A stretch of DNA of 64,000 nucleotides from Micropterix aruncella (Eukaryota; Arthropoda; Insecta; Lepidoptera; Micropterigidae), in NCBI GenBank assembly GCA_944548615.1, contig OX155972.1:8634159-8698158 (forward strand). Reading direction: 5' to 3'. The stretch's first letter is position 1, and each line of letters opens with the position of its first letter. A program made the position numbers and the translations under genes. Shown piece after piece: positions 10,711-24,605 of this stretch. The notes beneath the pieces are model-generated. The model saw only the letters and a list, made by a program, of their open reading frames with translations, did no database searches and was not told the origin of the DNA.

Positions 10711-10827
10711 AAGACGAAAACATTTGTTATTGATTTTTGACCGCTTCTCCCATACTACCAGAACCACTGTGCGCCGGAGTGATAATGGCACAAACTTTCG
10801 TCCTTCCTATTAAAACGAGTTACTGAA

Positions 10828-11485
10828 GTCACTGAGTTTACTGTAATAGAATTTTACAGAAACAAATAATTTACAGAAATAAATGCCTACTAACACAGAA
10901 ATAAATACCTACTAACATTTGTATCTACAGAATGGTTCTAATTTGACAGCAGTGAGAAACAAACGGCACAAGATTCTATTGACTCTGTTCCGGATCGACA
11001 TTCAATTGCGGTGCGTGTTTGATCAAGTCTCATTTGAACACCGAGGTATTTATACACCCTGAGGAGAGATACCGGATGAGTAAATCTCGACCTCAGTTTC
11101 CTAATATTCACTGTAAAGACTCAAGACTCAGTGGCCAGGAAGGTGAATTCCTAAAAGTCACTGAGTTTACTGTAATAGAATTTTACAGAAACAAATAATT
11201 TACAGAAATAAATGCCTACTAACACAGAAATAAATACCTACTAACATTTGTATCTACAGAATGGTTCTAATTTGACAGCAGTGAGAAACAAACGGCACAA
11301 GATTCTATTGACTCTGTTCCGGATCGACATTCAATTGCGGTGCGTGTTTGAGCAAGTCTCATTTGAACACCGAGGTATTTATACACCCTGAGGAGAGATA
11401 CCGGATGAGTAAATCTCGACCTCAGTTTCCTAATATTCACTGTAAAGACTTAAGACTCAGTGGCCAGGAAGGTGAATTCCAAAAA
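10828..11485 (+). repeat. 329-bp tandem duplication, two copies
   Basis: Unit 10828-11156 is repeated at 11157-11485 with only a handful of differences. Internal short frames (such as 60 codons at 11348-11530) are open in part, but neither unit has a recognised protein motif. The near identity indicates a recent tandem duplication or two adjacent repeat copies. Confidence 0.85.
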
Positions 11486-11569
11486 GTCTGGAAGCGCCAT
11501 GAATGCCTTCTGGGCGCGGATTTTGATTAAATTCTAGTACATTAAATAATCTCATTTTAATCGAGTATA

Positions 11570-11709
11570 CGAGGGGCGTTCAAAAAAACGGTTGTGGTGA
11601 CACCCCAATACTTCCCCCTCCCCCCTCCCCTCCCACCCGATAGTTATTGTGTCAAGTGACTCTTATAGCAAAGTAGCATATTTTATTATTTTTAGTATTT
11701 CCGTGATAT
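11570..11709 (+). repeat. left part of an interspersed repeat split by the TTAA elements
   Basis: The C-rich stretch and 'gtatttccgtgatattaa' match repeats at about 60910-61135 and 63660-63770. Its continuation lies at 13161-13610 on the far side of the two TTAA-flanked elements, so this repeat was the insertion host. Confidence 0.7.
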
Positions 11710-11712
11710 TAA

Positions 11713-12435
11713 GAGGCCGTGTACGAAATCGATGTGTGCCGTGATACCTCTATAATCAATGGTATAATATAACTATAGGTAGGTAGGATTTTCGGAGCCA
11801 AAGAGATACGTCCACCCTTTGGTAGCGCTCGGCGGGGACTAGCTGACTTGAGGCGTGAATTGTATCATAGGCAAGTATCATAACGCGAGAATTAGATTGT
11901 TTTAAAAGACTTTATTGCCAATTTTAATTAATGTTTTGCATTTTTTTTTTGAGGAAATGGATTGATATTGAACTAAAGTTTATTTCTGTTGTTTTTATTT
12001 TATGAACGAGAGTTTTAAAAGGCCAAAATCAAAAGCAATTCTTCGCCCATTTTCTAAAAAAATTTACAAAGTTAAATATTTTTTTTATCAACAATTTTAT
12101 ATGAAAGTAGTAAAAAGTGATTCACTTATTATATAGAGTACTTCCACAACAATACATTGTAATTTTTTCATACCGTTTAGATGTCAAAACGATTCGTAAA
12201 TATGTTATATTCTAAACCTCTTACAGCAAAAATTCACAAACAGTCGCCGGTTTAAGGTCAATTAATCAAAATTCTATAATAATATTCAAAAAAGTAGCTC
12301 ACTCATTAGACAAAATTATAAATGATCTTTTATGTTGTGCAATAAAACTTATAGAAATACAGTATTTTAACCTTAAATTCACGTCTGCAAAATTACGTAA
12401 ATTCACGAAATGCGCAAAATTTCGTATACGGCCTC
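11713..12435 (+). mobile_element. TTAA-flanked inverted-repeat element, copy 1
   Basis: Flanked by TTAA at 11709-11712 and 12436-12439. It starts GAGGCCGTGTACGAAAT and ends with the complementary ATTTCGTATACGGCCTC, giving terminal inverted repeats of about 17 bp. It has 723 bp and no transposase frame, so it is non-autonomous. TTAA target duplication is characteristic of the piggyBac superfamily, although the terminal bases here are GAGG rather than CCC. The element is followed head-to-tail by copy 2, sharing the middle TTAA. Confidence 0.8.
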
Positions 12436-12439
12436 TTAA

Positions 12440-13160
12440 GAGGCCGTGTACGAAATCGATATGGGCCGTGATACCTCTATAATCAATGGTATAATATAAC
12501 TATAGGTAGGTAGGATTTTCGGAGCCAAAGAGACACGTCTACCCTTTGGAAGCGCTCGGCGGGGACTAGCTGACTTGAGGCGTGAATCGTATCATAGTCG
12601 AGTATCATAACGCGAGAATTAGATTGTTTTAAAAGACTTTATTGCCAATTTTAATTATTGTTTTGCATTTTTTATCAGAAAATGGATTGATATTGAACTA
12701 AACTTTATTTCTGTTGTTTTTATTTCATGAACGAGAGTTCCAAAAGGCCAAAATCAAAAGCAATTCTCCGCCCATTTTCTAAAAAATTTGACAAAGTTAA
12801 ATAATTTTTTTATCAACAATTTTATATGAAAGTAGTAAAAAGTGATTCACTTATTATATAGAGTACTTTCACAACAATACATTGTAATTTTTTCATACCT
12901 TTTAGATGTCAAAACGATTCGTAAATATGTTATATTCTAAACCTCTTACAGCAAAAATTCACAAACAGTCGCCGGTTTAAGGTCAATTAATCAAAATTCT
13001 ATAATAATTTTCAAAAAAGTAGCTCACTCATTAGACAATAATATAAATGATCTTTTATGTTGTGCAATAAAACTTATAGAAATACAGTATTTTAACCTTA
13101 AATTCACGTCTGCAAAATTACGTAAATTCACGAAATGCGCAATATTTCGTGTACGGCCTC
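12440..13160 (+). mobile_element. TTAA-flanked inverted-repeat element, copy 2
   Basis: 721 bp, over 90% identical to copy 1 by eye, in the same orientation, flanked by TTAA at 12436-12439 and 13161-13164. The same terminal inverted repeats are present. No coding capacity. Confidence 0.8.
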
Positions 13161-13610
13161 TTAAAATGGTATTTTGCCGAAAGTGATGTGTTTTTTAAAT
13201 ACGTCGTTTACATACGAGATCTTCCAACCAAAATTTCACAACGTCTTTTTGTTCCAACAAGGAATCTGTCTGCCGAATTTCAAGTCTTTATCCTGAATAT
13301 TTCGAGGTTAAAGTATGACTAGCGCGCCCTATGTTGCTACAAATTTTCAACTCTTGCCATGATGGAATGATGCCTGCATAAAAAAACTTCAGCTTAATCG
13401 GATGAAGCGTTTAGGTGCTATCGTGGACGTATACACACACACTTATACACACATATATACACAGACACACATACTCACAGACAGTCTTCAGTCTGGAAAT
13501 GGTCCTAATCGTCTCAGGGGGTGTCGAAATTGATATTTCCGTCTTCATCTCGATTTTTTTAGCGCGTTCACAATACTTTCCCTAGTGCTGGCAAAGTAAA
13601 AATTGATAAT
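13161..13610 (+). repeat. module C of the GC-rich interspersed repeat family (host repeat, right part)
   Basis: Continuation of the repeat interrupted at 11709. It contains 'tagcgcgccct', 'gatgcctgcat', a CA/TA-rich simple tract at about 13430-13475 and 'gcgttcacaatactttcc'. The same order occurs at 62700-63020, and parts at 8440-8870 and 32040-32200. Confidence 0.65.
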
Positions 13611-13699
13611 GAATTAGAAAATATTTGGAACCATTTAAAAAAGTAATACTGGCAGATACAGCTAATACATCTGTTAACATGTTTTAAAAAATAAAAAGA

Positions 13700-14340
13700 T
13701 GATTTATTTCGCCTTTTCTTTTTCTTCATTTGAAAAAACAACAGATTTACATCAGTCTTACGTACTAGAGATAATATTACATTGAGTTACATTGATGTAA
13801 ATCTAAAAACAATTACAATTACATTGACGTAAATCTAAAAACGTTTTCTACTTATTATTAATGTACCTACATAGTTATACACTTCTAACACTTTAAATAT
13901 TTTATTTTAATTTCAGTTTAGTTTTTTTAATCCGTTATTTTTGCAGAGGCGAGTTGCTTGAATTGTGATTTACTTAGAAGCATACCATCAAAGCAAATTT
14001 ATAATTTTCACATATGAGTGCATTATACGGGGCACCGACGAGAATAGTGCGTTATTGGTTGAACAATGCGGGGGGTGGAGCACATCACATCGACGAGTTC
14101 TGTGGGTCGACGGAACGTCCAGCGGGAAACAACTGAGCAGATCAGGGCAGTCGAGCTTATGGGCAAAGAGTGAATTAATGAGTAGATTTTTCTTCAAATA
14201 AGGGTCATATGTTTACATCTTGTAGAAGCTTATTGGCGAAAACGAAAAAAACGGAATTTCGCGCGGTAATTAAATACCTTCGCTTAAAAAAATCTACGTA
14301 GCCAGTATTTCAAGTCTTGCGAGATACATACCTTAGGGGT
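13700..14340. other. no recognisable gene
   Basis: AT-rich sequence followed by a mixed-composition part. A 78-codon frame at 13965-14201 has no motif I know. It may be decayed transposon sequence leading into the mariner fragment downstream. Confidence 0.35.
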
Positions 14341-14344
14341 TCAT

Positions 14345-14455
14345 GCTCCCTCATATTCTACGGTTGCACGATGGTGTGCTGAGTTTAAGCGTGGACGAAC
14401 TTCAATTAACGATAACCCTCGCTCGAGTCACCTTAAGACTCGTTATCAGTAAATC
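14345..14455 (+). pseudogene. mariner-type transposase fragment
   Basis: Translating from 14351 gives PSYSTVARWCAEFKRGRTSI and then NDNPR, which is the second helix-turn-helix region of mariner/SETMAR-like transposases (PSYSTV..W..EFKRGR.SI.D.PR). The frame stops soon after. The catalytic D,D34D core is absent, so only about 35 residues of an ancient copy remain. Confidence 0.6.
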
Positions 14456-14774
14456 AATAATTGTTGCATTTATATATTTAACTTTAAAAAAAGCTTTTTT
14501 TTTTAATTATTTTGCAGAGAATCGTATCAGAACTGAATCATGACCGAACTGTAAAAATAGTCGAAATCTGAATCGTGATCGAATATAACTTGTAAAAATA
14601 ATCGGAATCGTTGTCAGTAATAATCGTTGGATTCCAAATGGAAGAAAATTGCTTGCCAAAAATAGACGAACAGTCTAAATTAAAAAAAACTTTGTCAACC
14701 AGGCATTTTCACAAAACAAACGACGAATCGCCAAACTCAAGCCGTTCCAAGCGTAAAGTTTTGACAGTTGGTGT

Positions 14775-14885
14775 GTTGCCATAGAGCAAGGGTGCTCAAA
14801 CTTGAACTGTTGGCGATCTACCTCACTATTGTTGGACTCCGATCGATCGACTCTGAGAGGCTGCAAGTATCTGCGATGCAAGATT
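14775..14885 (+). mobile_element. hAT-like terminal remnant
   Basis: 'gcaagggtgctcaaacttga' followed by 'ggcgatctacc' resembles the ends of hAT elements (CAGGGGTGCTCAAACTT...GCGATCTACC). No transposase or second end was recognised. Confidence 0.3.
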
Positions 14886-15517
14886 GTCGTCTATGTAGGT
14901 AGGGTTTAAAATGGCGTTTTAAATAAAATTATTTGTTATTAATATTTTGCACAGTTTAATGAATCAGAACTGGGACAACAGTAGAAATGAAAATCGTAAT
15001 CGGAGACTTTTTTTTAAATAATCGCAATCGTGATCAGCGTCTTTGCATCCTTGGCATTAACGTTTAGAAAAATTCTATTAGTTTCACGTTAATTTTGTTT
15101 TTTTTTTTAATTACATACTTTCCATAAATAAAATGCGAACGGAGCTGCCATGTAATTTACCGACTGGTGTCAGGCCCATTATAATAATATTATTACACTT
15201 CTGTGGGGCAAGTAGTAGACTCGTAAGTTTAGTACAGCTGTCTTGCCATACGTGAGCGTTTACCTTGTGTACACTCCGCATAAATCTTCTTGAGCTCTCG
15301 ACCACAGTCTCAAAAATGCTTACAAGGATTAAACACAAGCTCCTCAAAACTGCACATGAGAAAGAAAACTCAACCTCTCTCCGTCATTCTCACAGGTATA
15401 AAATATGCTTATCCCTTTTTTGGTTTCAGTGCATTGGTGTTCAATAAATGCAATACGTGTGACCTGAGCATGTAGTTGTAGAGCTCAAGAAGAGTGAATA
15501 TATCTATAGCGAGCGTT

Positions 15518-15602
15518 TACCCATTTACTCCCCGGCACGAGCGTTTACCCATTCACTCCCCCGAGCGTTTACCCATTAGCTTTGCCACATGTGAGCGTTT
15601 AG
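15518..15602 (+). repeat. short minisatellite with 'gagcgtttaccca' units
   Basis: The motif 'gagcgtttacccatt' recurs at about 15519, 15540 and 15564, with further 'gagcgttta' copies near 15253 and 15593. The spacing is 20-28 bp, and three to four imperfect units are adjacent. Confidence 0.6.
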
Positions 15603-15769
15603 AGTGACCGCGCAATACGCAGCCTGGCTGCGGCAGCCAAAATATTGTGCATCCTGTTCAAGCAGCCAGTCCACGCAGCCAGTCGTGACCGTGAGTCATA
15701 CGACGTGGCCGCCTAGGAAAAATGTATCAGTCTGTCAGTCTGTCTATCTCTGTCTGTCTGTGTGTATTG

Positions 15770-16540
15770 TTCTCGAATCGGCTCAACTCACGATTCAGCT
15801 CCTATTCAGAAGCCTTCTCGAGTGGAAGGCTACCCCGGGTAAGACTCCCGTGTCTCAGGCCTCAGAGCTGGTGGACCGGTTTCTCCCGGCGGGATTGCAT
15901 CCCTGCGCCACTCGATGCCAATCGGCTGTGCATTCTGACTAATTTCTGAAGGGGTCTGGAGACTATGGAAATATACTGTTTCCTAAGAAGCGGGGGCGGA
16001 TGTTGACCTGTCGTCATGCCACTCTTGAAATGAGCTTGGGCCACTCGACCCCGTGTGGCACTACGGGCAAAGAACGCCCAGGTCCGCGATAAATTCAAAC
16101 TGAATTACCGCTGTAATAGAACAGGTAGAGGTTGATCAAGCGACTTCGGACACGTAACCAGTCGGGAGGACGGAGGTATCCTGAAGCTTAATTCCAGACG
16201 GAGATATCCTGCCAAAACTGGTAGTTAAGGGTGAGGCTGCTCGCTGGTTACCTATCCCGGTGCCTCGCCGTAAGGCGTTGGACTCTAACGGGTTGCTGGT
16301 GAATTAGACAGTAGATTGTCTTGTCCCCAAGTCTTCTACGCTCATCCCACGGCTGTAAGAACGATCTATATTGTTATACCAGCCTGGGGTGTCGGGTTCG
16401 CCCGTTGTAGTCGACCCCGCCATCCTGTCTGTGTGTATTCCTCCTCGATAGCGCCCAAACGCTTCGTCTGATTAAGTTTAAATTTAAAGACGCACAGACA
16501 CACGAAGTGCGTCCACAATACTTTCTTTGCCAGGAATGTA
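15770..16540 (-). repeat. GC-rich interspersed repeat unit (modules A-B-C)
   Basis: Contains the family landmarks in reverse-B orientation: 'gactccc'/'ccgggtaagactc' part, 'cgcgataaattc', 'gtcgggaggacggaggtatc', 'tcctgccaaaactggtagt', 'gtgcctcgccgtaaggcgtt', 'gggttcgcccgttgtagtcg', then 'gcgcccaaacgcttcgtctg' of module C. At least nine partial units occur in the window. Short frames such as 15862-16098 recur in other units, but frames shift between copies, so I do not call a gene. Confidence 0.7.
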
Positions 16541-16559
16541 AAACAGACTAAAATGGGTT

Positions 16560-17130
16560 TCTGAATCAAAACTCCAGCTATCGAGGCACAGTTTGGTTTC
16601 CGCAGGGGCCTAGGTAGCCTTGGCAATATCTCCATTCTCACAACGGATAAACGGCCTTCAAGAGGTGAGAATTTCTTGTCGCAGTGTTTCTAGATGTCTT
16701 TACCCGCGCGTAATGCTAACGAAAGGCATTCGTCGAGATGTACCCCTCTGGCCACTTCTCTCGCACCCTATTTCCGCAATACCCTATCGCCCGAGAGAGC
16801 ATCTACTGTTCTCTTGGTATACTGTGGTACCACTTACCCCACTCTACATTTCAGGGTTAAGTCGTTAATTTCTCAGTGTGCGAATATCTCATCCGTCTGG
16901 AGTGTTAATTAGAAAGACGGGTCTAGCGGGGAGCGAGGGAAAATTAAGAGAGATTCACTTTGTTATCTACTGAAATATGGCCGGGGGTTTCCGCTTTTAA
17001 AACGCATTTAGCTGGAAAATACCCACTCATGGAGGGCCGGTTAGTCAACCATAATGGTAACTCAGTTCTCTCAGCTATCCTAGGGTAACCGCGGACGCTT
17101 GCCCAGTTTCTCAGATACCTGAAAAAGAAT
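16560..17130 (+). pseudogene. decayed LINE reverse transcriptase
   Basis: In the first frame AQFGFRRGLGSLGNISILTT matches the RT block 'QFGFR.G....N...L' of non-LTR elements. Further RT-like pieces follow in shifting frames up to about 16860 (a 'SLGILWY..P' stretch before the lost catalytic box). Several stops and frameshifts are present and the catalytic YADD is not found. This is an old remnant; I cannot fix the clade. Confidence 0.45.
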
Positions 17131-17500
17131 GTTTTTTTCACAGTAATGCAATAGCAGCATTATTATTTTTTAAATTTAATTTGTAAATCAAAATCATTTA
17201 AAATTTTCATTTACAAAATTATTCAATCATTAACATTTTATATAATTTGTGATTCACAATCCTTCACAATCATTTTTATTATAAATGTCCATTTACAAAT
17301 TGCACGTATACAATACATTAAAAAAATCGTAGACAAAATTCCAGTAGCAAAAAACTTATCACATGATATGCCAAAAACTGTTACCAGTGCTCTTATTTTT
17401 AAACGACCTCAAAAAAATGAGTAGGTGATCAATTCGGTTGTTTCTTTTTTTTTGTCACCTTTGCCCCATATTTTTTTTTTGTTACATTTTTTTTTTACAA
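17131..17500. other. AT-rich spacer
   Basis: AT-rich sequence with poly-T runs leading into the (TA)n array. No gene or element recognised. Confidence 0.4.
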
Positions 17501-18317
<817 letters not shown>

Positions 18318-18689
18318 TGTTAAAAAAAATGTATATATAGCATAATAAGTATCCAAGAACAATATTTATTGAAACTTCCTGGAGCGATCCATTTGGCGAA
18401 TATGAATGAATAGCCAAGCATTTCTTTCGTTGATAAACTTAGTTTTATAATAAGAGCAAAACCGGGCCTCGCTTCTCTGTTATTCTTGCAGTATTGCGCG
18501 TTAAGACAATTTCCGTAATGTATGTTAGGAGAACTAAGGCACAAATCACTAAACTAAATTGCTTATCATCAAAACACTCAGTGAACTTTCCTTTCAGAAA
18601 TGTACATACATCCACACTCTAAGTTGTTGGATTAATCCCTTTAATGGGCGGTTTTATATCTAAGCTTTATAGCCGTTTATAAACCCATT

Positions 18690-19010
18690 GATATTCTTGA
18701 TGTGAGCGTAAAGATACACTTGATGTCGAGATAAATTCTTTTGGGGTTATTTTATTTGGGGCATGGCAAATACTGTTTATGTTTGACAGCATATTTCTAA
18801 CAAATAAAGCGAGACGTCGGTCGCGTCGACCCAGAAACGGAAATAGAAACCTTGCCCTGAAAACTTTCAGCGCTTTTTCACGAGTTGTAAGTCGCGAGTT
18901 CTGTCGCTCAAGTGGAAGATGCACTCATTGTTATTCAGGGCATGTCCGTACCACCCACAGCCACAGAGACCCAGACGGAATTTCACACGAGAAATGGACT
19001 TACTTTATAA
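18690..19010 (+). repeat. interspersed repeat, copy 1 (about 320 bp)
   Basis: Matches 20410-20730 at roughly 90% by eye over the whole length; the block 'cgtaccacccacagccacag' is shared. Short frames on both strands are not conserved between the copies. Class unknown. Confidence 0.7.
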
Positions 19011-19865
19011 ATCATTCGAAAACATTTCGTGTCGAAATATAGTAAATAAGCCAGTTGGTAGAAATCCCTATTCTTAGTATATTAAAATTAATTTTACATG
19101 ATTATGTAGCATACCTCATTAGGAATAAATCATTTTTTTACAGATTGACTGTTTCTTACATTTGTTAAATGATTTAATAATTAAATTTTTTAAAAATTAG
19201 ATAATCTTTCAAAAATAATTTGAGCTGCTAAGATACCTAAGTAAGATAAATAAAAATTCAGATTATAAACACGAATAGCCAGTTTAACAATAGTCAAACT
19301 AAAAATATTGAAAATATAAAACTAAAACAATAACACTTATTATATTGACATAGTAATGTCTTCAAGTCCGCCACTGTAACTTAAATGTTTAATTGTGCAG
19401 TAAATAGATCTTTAATTTTAGTTCTATATTAGGAATATTTCATAATAATAATAATAAAATATATTAACAGTAACACTAATTTAATATAGGATGTGAAATA
19501 ATTGCATTCATCTTTTCCCTACTGATTTTAACCAGCCACAATGTAATTTTTCCTTTTTTCATTTCTTAACTACTGCATAATTTTAACTTATCCTGAAAGT
19601 AATTATTAACATCTAGGAGCTATGTATAGTGCCTGTTAGCAAAATTAGGTCGGGTTTTTTTAAACATATGTTTTGCTGACGCTCCACATCAAGTTAGAAT
19701 TTCGTGTTCAGTGATATTGTGTGAGTGCACATTGTTGAAAGTGAAGTAGGGTAACTTTGAATACATTTATCTAATATCTAACACCCTTATCTCGACAAAT
19801 AGGCCGTCTGATGGATATGGATGTGGGTTTCTAGCCATGACTGTTATCCATCCCTGATCACAGCA

Positions 19866-20003
19866 GGGACTTTTTTTATACTCCTTCTCCGTGGAAGCTG
19901 CACGACTCTGGAACGCTTTACCAAATGATGTTAAAACAGCCCCCATCATCTCCTCGTTCAAGGCCAGGCTCAAGGAGCAAATAACCCTAAAATCCATAAA
20001 TTA
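19866..20003 (+). pseudogene. LINE ORF2 last 45 codons with intact stop
   Basis: Read from about 19878, the frame YSFSVEAARLWNALPNDVK continues to FKARLKEQITL and a stop at 20001-20003. This is the stereotyped C-terminus of CR1/Jockey/L2-type ORF2 (FS..AARLWN.LP...R.....FK..LK..L). Everything upstream is missing, so the copy is strongly 5'-truncated. It is too short to be called by ORF length but the match is clear. Confidence 0.65.
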
Positions 20004-20300
20004 ACCAACCCACCTCTTCCCCCTCCTTTTCACTTCCCTTTCCTTCCTTCCTTTCCTTCCTTTCCTGTGCTTCCTTATTTATTTTAGTCATTTGTTTCAC
20101 TTTTATTATTATCTGTTTCTTTCTAATTTCTCTTTGTTTCTTTTTATCACTTGTATTTTTCATTGTTCTTTTGCGAAGCCAACGTACTAAATATGTTATA
20201 AACTCAAGATATAGGTTAGCTGATAGACATTGCTGTAAGGCAATAAGCTCGCCTTTTTTATTTAAAATAAAGAGTTTTTTATTATTATTATTATTATTTC
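20004..20300 (+). mobile_element. LINE 3' UTR with (TTA)n tail
   Basis: Follows the ORF2 stop: a pyrimidine-rich stretch (CCTTCCTTTCC type), then 'aataaagag' at about 20268-20276 and (TTA)n at 20279-20298. A microsatellite in place of poly(A) is typical of CR1-like LINEs. Confidence 0.6.
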
Positions 20301-20339
20301 TGCGCTTTAACAAGAGGATCAAGCGCCTGGTGCGTAGAA

Positions 20340-20395
20340 CTTCCCCATCCTAATATACCATATGAAATAGTACTGTGGGGTAGCAGTAGCCATTA
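20340..20395 (+). pseudogene. very short LINE RT remnant
   Basis: The translation NIPYEIVLWGSSSH near 20352-20393 resembles the 'LRYGI.LWG...' motif after the RT thumb, as seen in the LINE at 58622-60160. Only about 15 residues remain, so confidence is low. Confidence 0.3.
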
Positions 20396-20409
20396 GGGGC
20401 AACTAGGGT

Positions 20410-20730
20410 TATCTTTGATGTAAGCTTGAGGATACAAGATGTCGAGAGAAATGATTTTGAGATTATTTTATATGGGTCATGGCAAATACCGTTCTAGTTT
20501 GACAGTTTTTTTCTAAGAAATAAACCGAGGCGTCAGTCGCGTCGACCCAAAAACGGAAATAGAAACCTTGCTCTAAAAACTTTCAGCGCTTTTTTACGAG
20601 TTTGTAAGTCGCGAGTTCTGTCGCTCAAGTGGCAGATGCACTCATTGTTATTCAGGTCATGTCCGTACCACCCACAGCCACAGAGACCCAGACGGAATTT
20701 CACACGAGAAATGGACTTACTTTATAAGTC
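20410..20730 (+). repeat. interspersed repeat, copy 2 (about 320 bp)
   Basis: Second copy of the sequence at 18690-19010, same orientation. It carries a one-base difference in 'gagtttgtaag' versus 'gagttgtaag' and scattered substitutions. Confidence 0.7.
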
Positions 20731-21109
20731 GATCGAGGATGTCGTTTCGTAACGAAATATCGTTTCGTATCAACAAAAACATAACGACTTTTACTTTGAA
20801 ACACTAATGAAAATTTAAGTTATGTATTCTCGCATCTAAAGCGTCAAGAAATTTGCCATTTCCTACACTGGTTACATACGTATACAAAATCTGTTGCCAA
20901 ATGTATATAAAATATCAGAACCGGGTCCTAATAATATTTATATTTGGCTCAAGAATAATCTACTAACAATAAATATGTAATGTTTTCTATTACTGGCGAG
21001 CCGGGCATTAATCAAAACAAACTAATATATACCCTTTTTATTACTGGCAAGCCGAACAGTAATCACAGAGATATACCAATTGATTCATGAACTCCACATC
21101 TTGGAAATC

Positions 21110-21240
21110 ATGTATTTGTTAATATTCAATGTAATTTCAAAAGTATACGACATAAAACTCAAGTAAAATATCTTGGTATCACATTTGACAACTCCCTTAA
21201 ATGGGATGAGCATATTAATGTTGTGAAAACTTTAGAAATG
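21110..21240 (+). pseudogene. LINE RT remnant (post-catalytic region)
   Basis: Frame from about 21110: NHVFVNIQCNFK, then TQVKYLGITFDNSLKWDEHI and NVVKTL. The VKYLGI.FD..L.W..HI block is the conserved segment following the YADD domain of non-LTR RTs. The frame breaks on both sides; no other domain was found. Confidence 0.6.
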
Positions 21241-22022
21241 GCACTTTAATTTACATATAACGTACTTCGGAAGGAGTTACTTCTCTGGACAGTACGATCC
21301 GGAGCCTAAATGTACACTAATAAAAATAAAATACAGCTACAATTTACACTGACAAAAATATTGTAGGACAACAACATACACTGAGAAAAATATTTTGTTA
21401 ATACGGTTTTATACAGAATAACTATGTTTCAATCGAAATTATATTGAATTAAAAGGAATTTCGTTTAAACTCCATTACTCGATTATATGTATCAATTTTT
21501 TCCTGACTGTTAATATGGAAATATGTAAGAGTATATTGTAATTTCGTCATGATTCATGTGTCCGACCATAACCATACGTAGGTATACTACAACAGATGTT
21601 GCTGTCATGTTAGACGCGATGAGATCTCAATGTCAAGACGTAATGAAATACCATTATGTTTTAATATTACTACATGGTAACTGCCGTTACTTCAACGCCA
21701 TTACACGTCATGTTAATTCATACGTATGGACCACAGTCCGAGTTATATACGTAATCCTTGTTGAAATGTGCGTATTTTCGTGTATTACATCGTTATATTT
21801 TTCTCAGTGTTGATCGACAATATACAGAGGAATATTAATATACTGTAAGTCGATGTCAATAGTAACAACTAATATGTCGTCCGACTTTGAAATTAGAATA
21901 ATTTTTTTTTAAATATCAATAAAGCGATAGCCATATTTAATATGAAAATTAATATATTTCATTTAATTGTACAAAGAAAAACAAACAGAATATCATCTAT
22001 TCGGAGATAATGGCAAGAATAA

Positions 22023-22062
22023 GGTACCAGCATTGATTTTATACTATAAAATCAATGGTACC
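22023..22062. repeat. small imperfect inverted repeat
   Basis: GGTACC-attgattttata and its complement pair around 22042, with a 3-nt bulge. Function unknown. Confidence 0.5.
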
Positions 22063-22198
22063 AGGTATGTAGGAAAGGATGGATCAAGCACGTAAATTTC
22101 AGAAAATACGGAATTTCTACGATCGATTAACGGTCATTCAACTAAAAAAACAAACTTTTCATCATTTGCTCCATCCGTTCACTTCAAAAAGGTTTGTG

Positions 22199-22399
<201 letters not shown>

Positions 22400-22400
<1 letters not shown>

Positions 22401-23378
22401 TTTGATATTTTAAGGGTGTAAATTTTTTTAAATTATTTTCAATAATATATAAAATTAGATTCATGAAAAGTTACTTATCTGGGGTCCTGGTGGACCAGAA
22501 ACATTTAAACGATAGTTAATGTCCTCTTTAAATACTTAGGGCAGCGGCACCTGTTTCCGCAATTGATAACTTATGATGTTCTTAGTTATTGCAGCCGAAT
22601 TACTGTATGCCCTTGGATGTAATAAGTATAGGAGGATGGTTTCTGTAACAGAAATGGATGTTAGTAACTTATTTTAGAAGAAATTATATGACTGAGAATA
22701 TTTCGACACTAGTCGTATTCATCTCTGACATTTCTGATAGAACAATTTTTTCAAAATTTAAATTAAAAAAAAACTGAACATAGAGAAATGGGTTAATAAT
22801 ATTTTGCAATATTAAATCTTTTGAGTTGGCTTTTATAAATATTTTAGGCGCTTGCAAGGGTCCCGGTCTGAATAGGCAAAATTAATACAGTAATTATATT
22901 TGTTCAGACATATTCATTAAAAGCTTATTAATATTTTTCATTTAAAAATCATTATTAATAATGTTTTTCAAGGTCGGTTATAGTGCATTTATAACGATAT
23001 TGCAAACTATTATTAACCCATTTCTCTATGTTCAGTTTTTTTTTAATTTAAATTTTGAAAAAATTGTTCTATCAGAAATGTCATAGAGATGAATACGACT
23101 AGTGTCGAAATATTCTCAGTCATATAATTTCTTCTAAAATAAGTTACTAACATCCATTTCTGTTACAGAAACCATCCTCCTATACTTATTACATCCAAGG
23201 GCATACAGTAATTCGGCTGCAATAACTAAGAACATCATAAGTTATCAATTGCGGAAACAGGTGCCGCTGCCCTAAGTATTTAAAGAGGACATTAACTATC
23301 GTTTAAATGTCTCTGGTCCACCAGGACCCCAGATAAGTAACTTTTCATGAATCTAATTTTATATATTATTGAAAATAA

Positions 23379-23391
<13 letters not shown>
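22400..23391. mobile_element. long-TIR (about 400 bp) non-autonomous element inside (TA)n
   Basis: The arms 22400-22815 and about 22990-23391 are nearly perfect inverted copies; the central loop of roughly 175 bp is unique. The outer part matches the shorter copy at 17633-18126, so this is the fuller member of the family. The left terminus reads 'tttgatattttaagggtgta', which is also the (inverted) right terminus of the other copy. No transposase frame is present. The TA on both sides and the long TIRs point to a Tc1/mariner-type foldback MITE. Confidence 0.85.

Positions 23392-24605
<1,214 letters not shown>

Noticed and set aside
15720..15770. Short GTCT repeats as a CRISPR or regulatory array
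   Set aside because: Simple repeat without unique spacers; the organism is eukaryotic.
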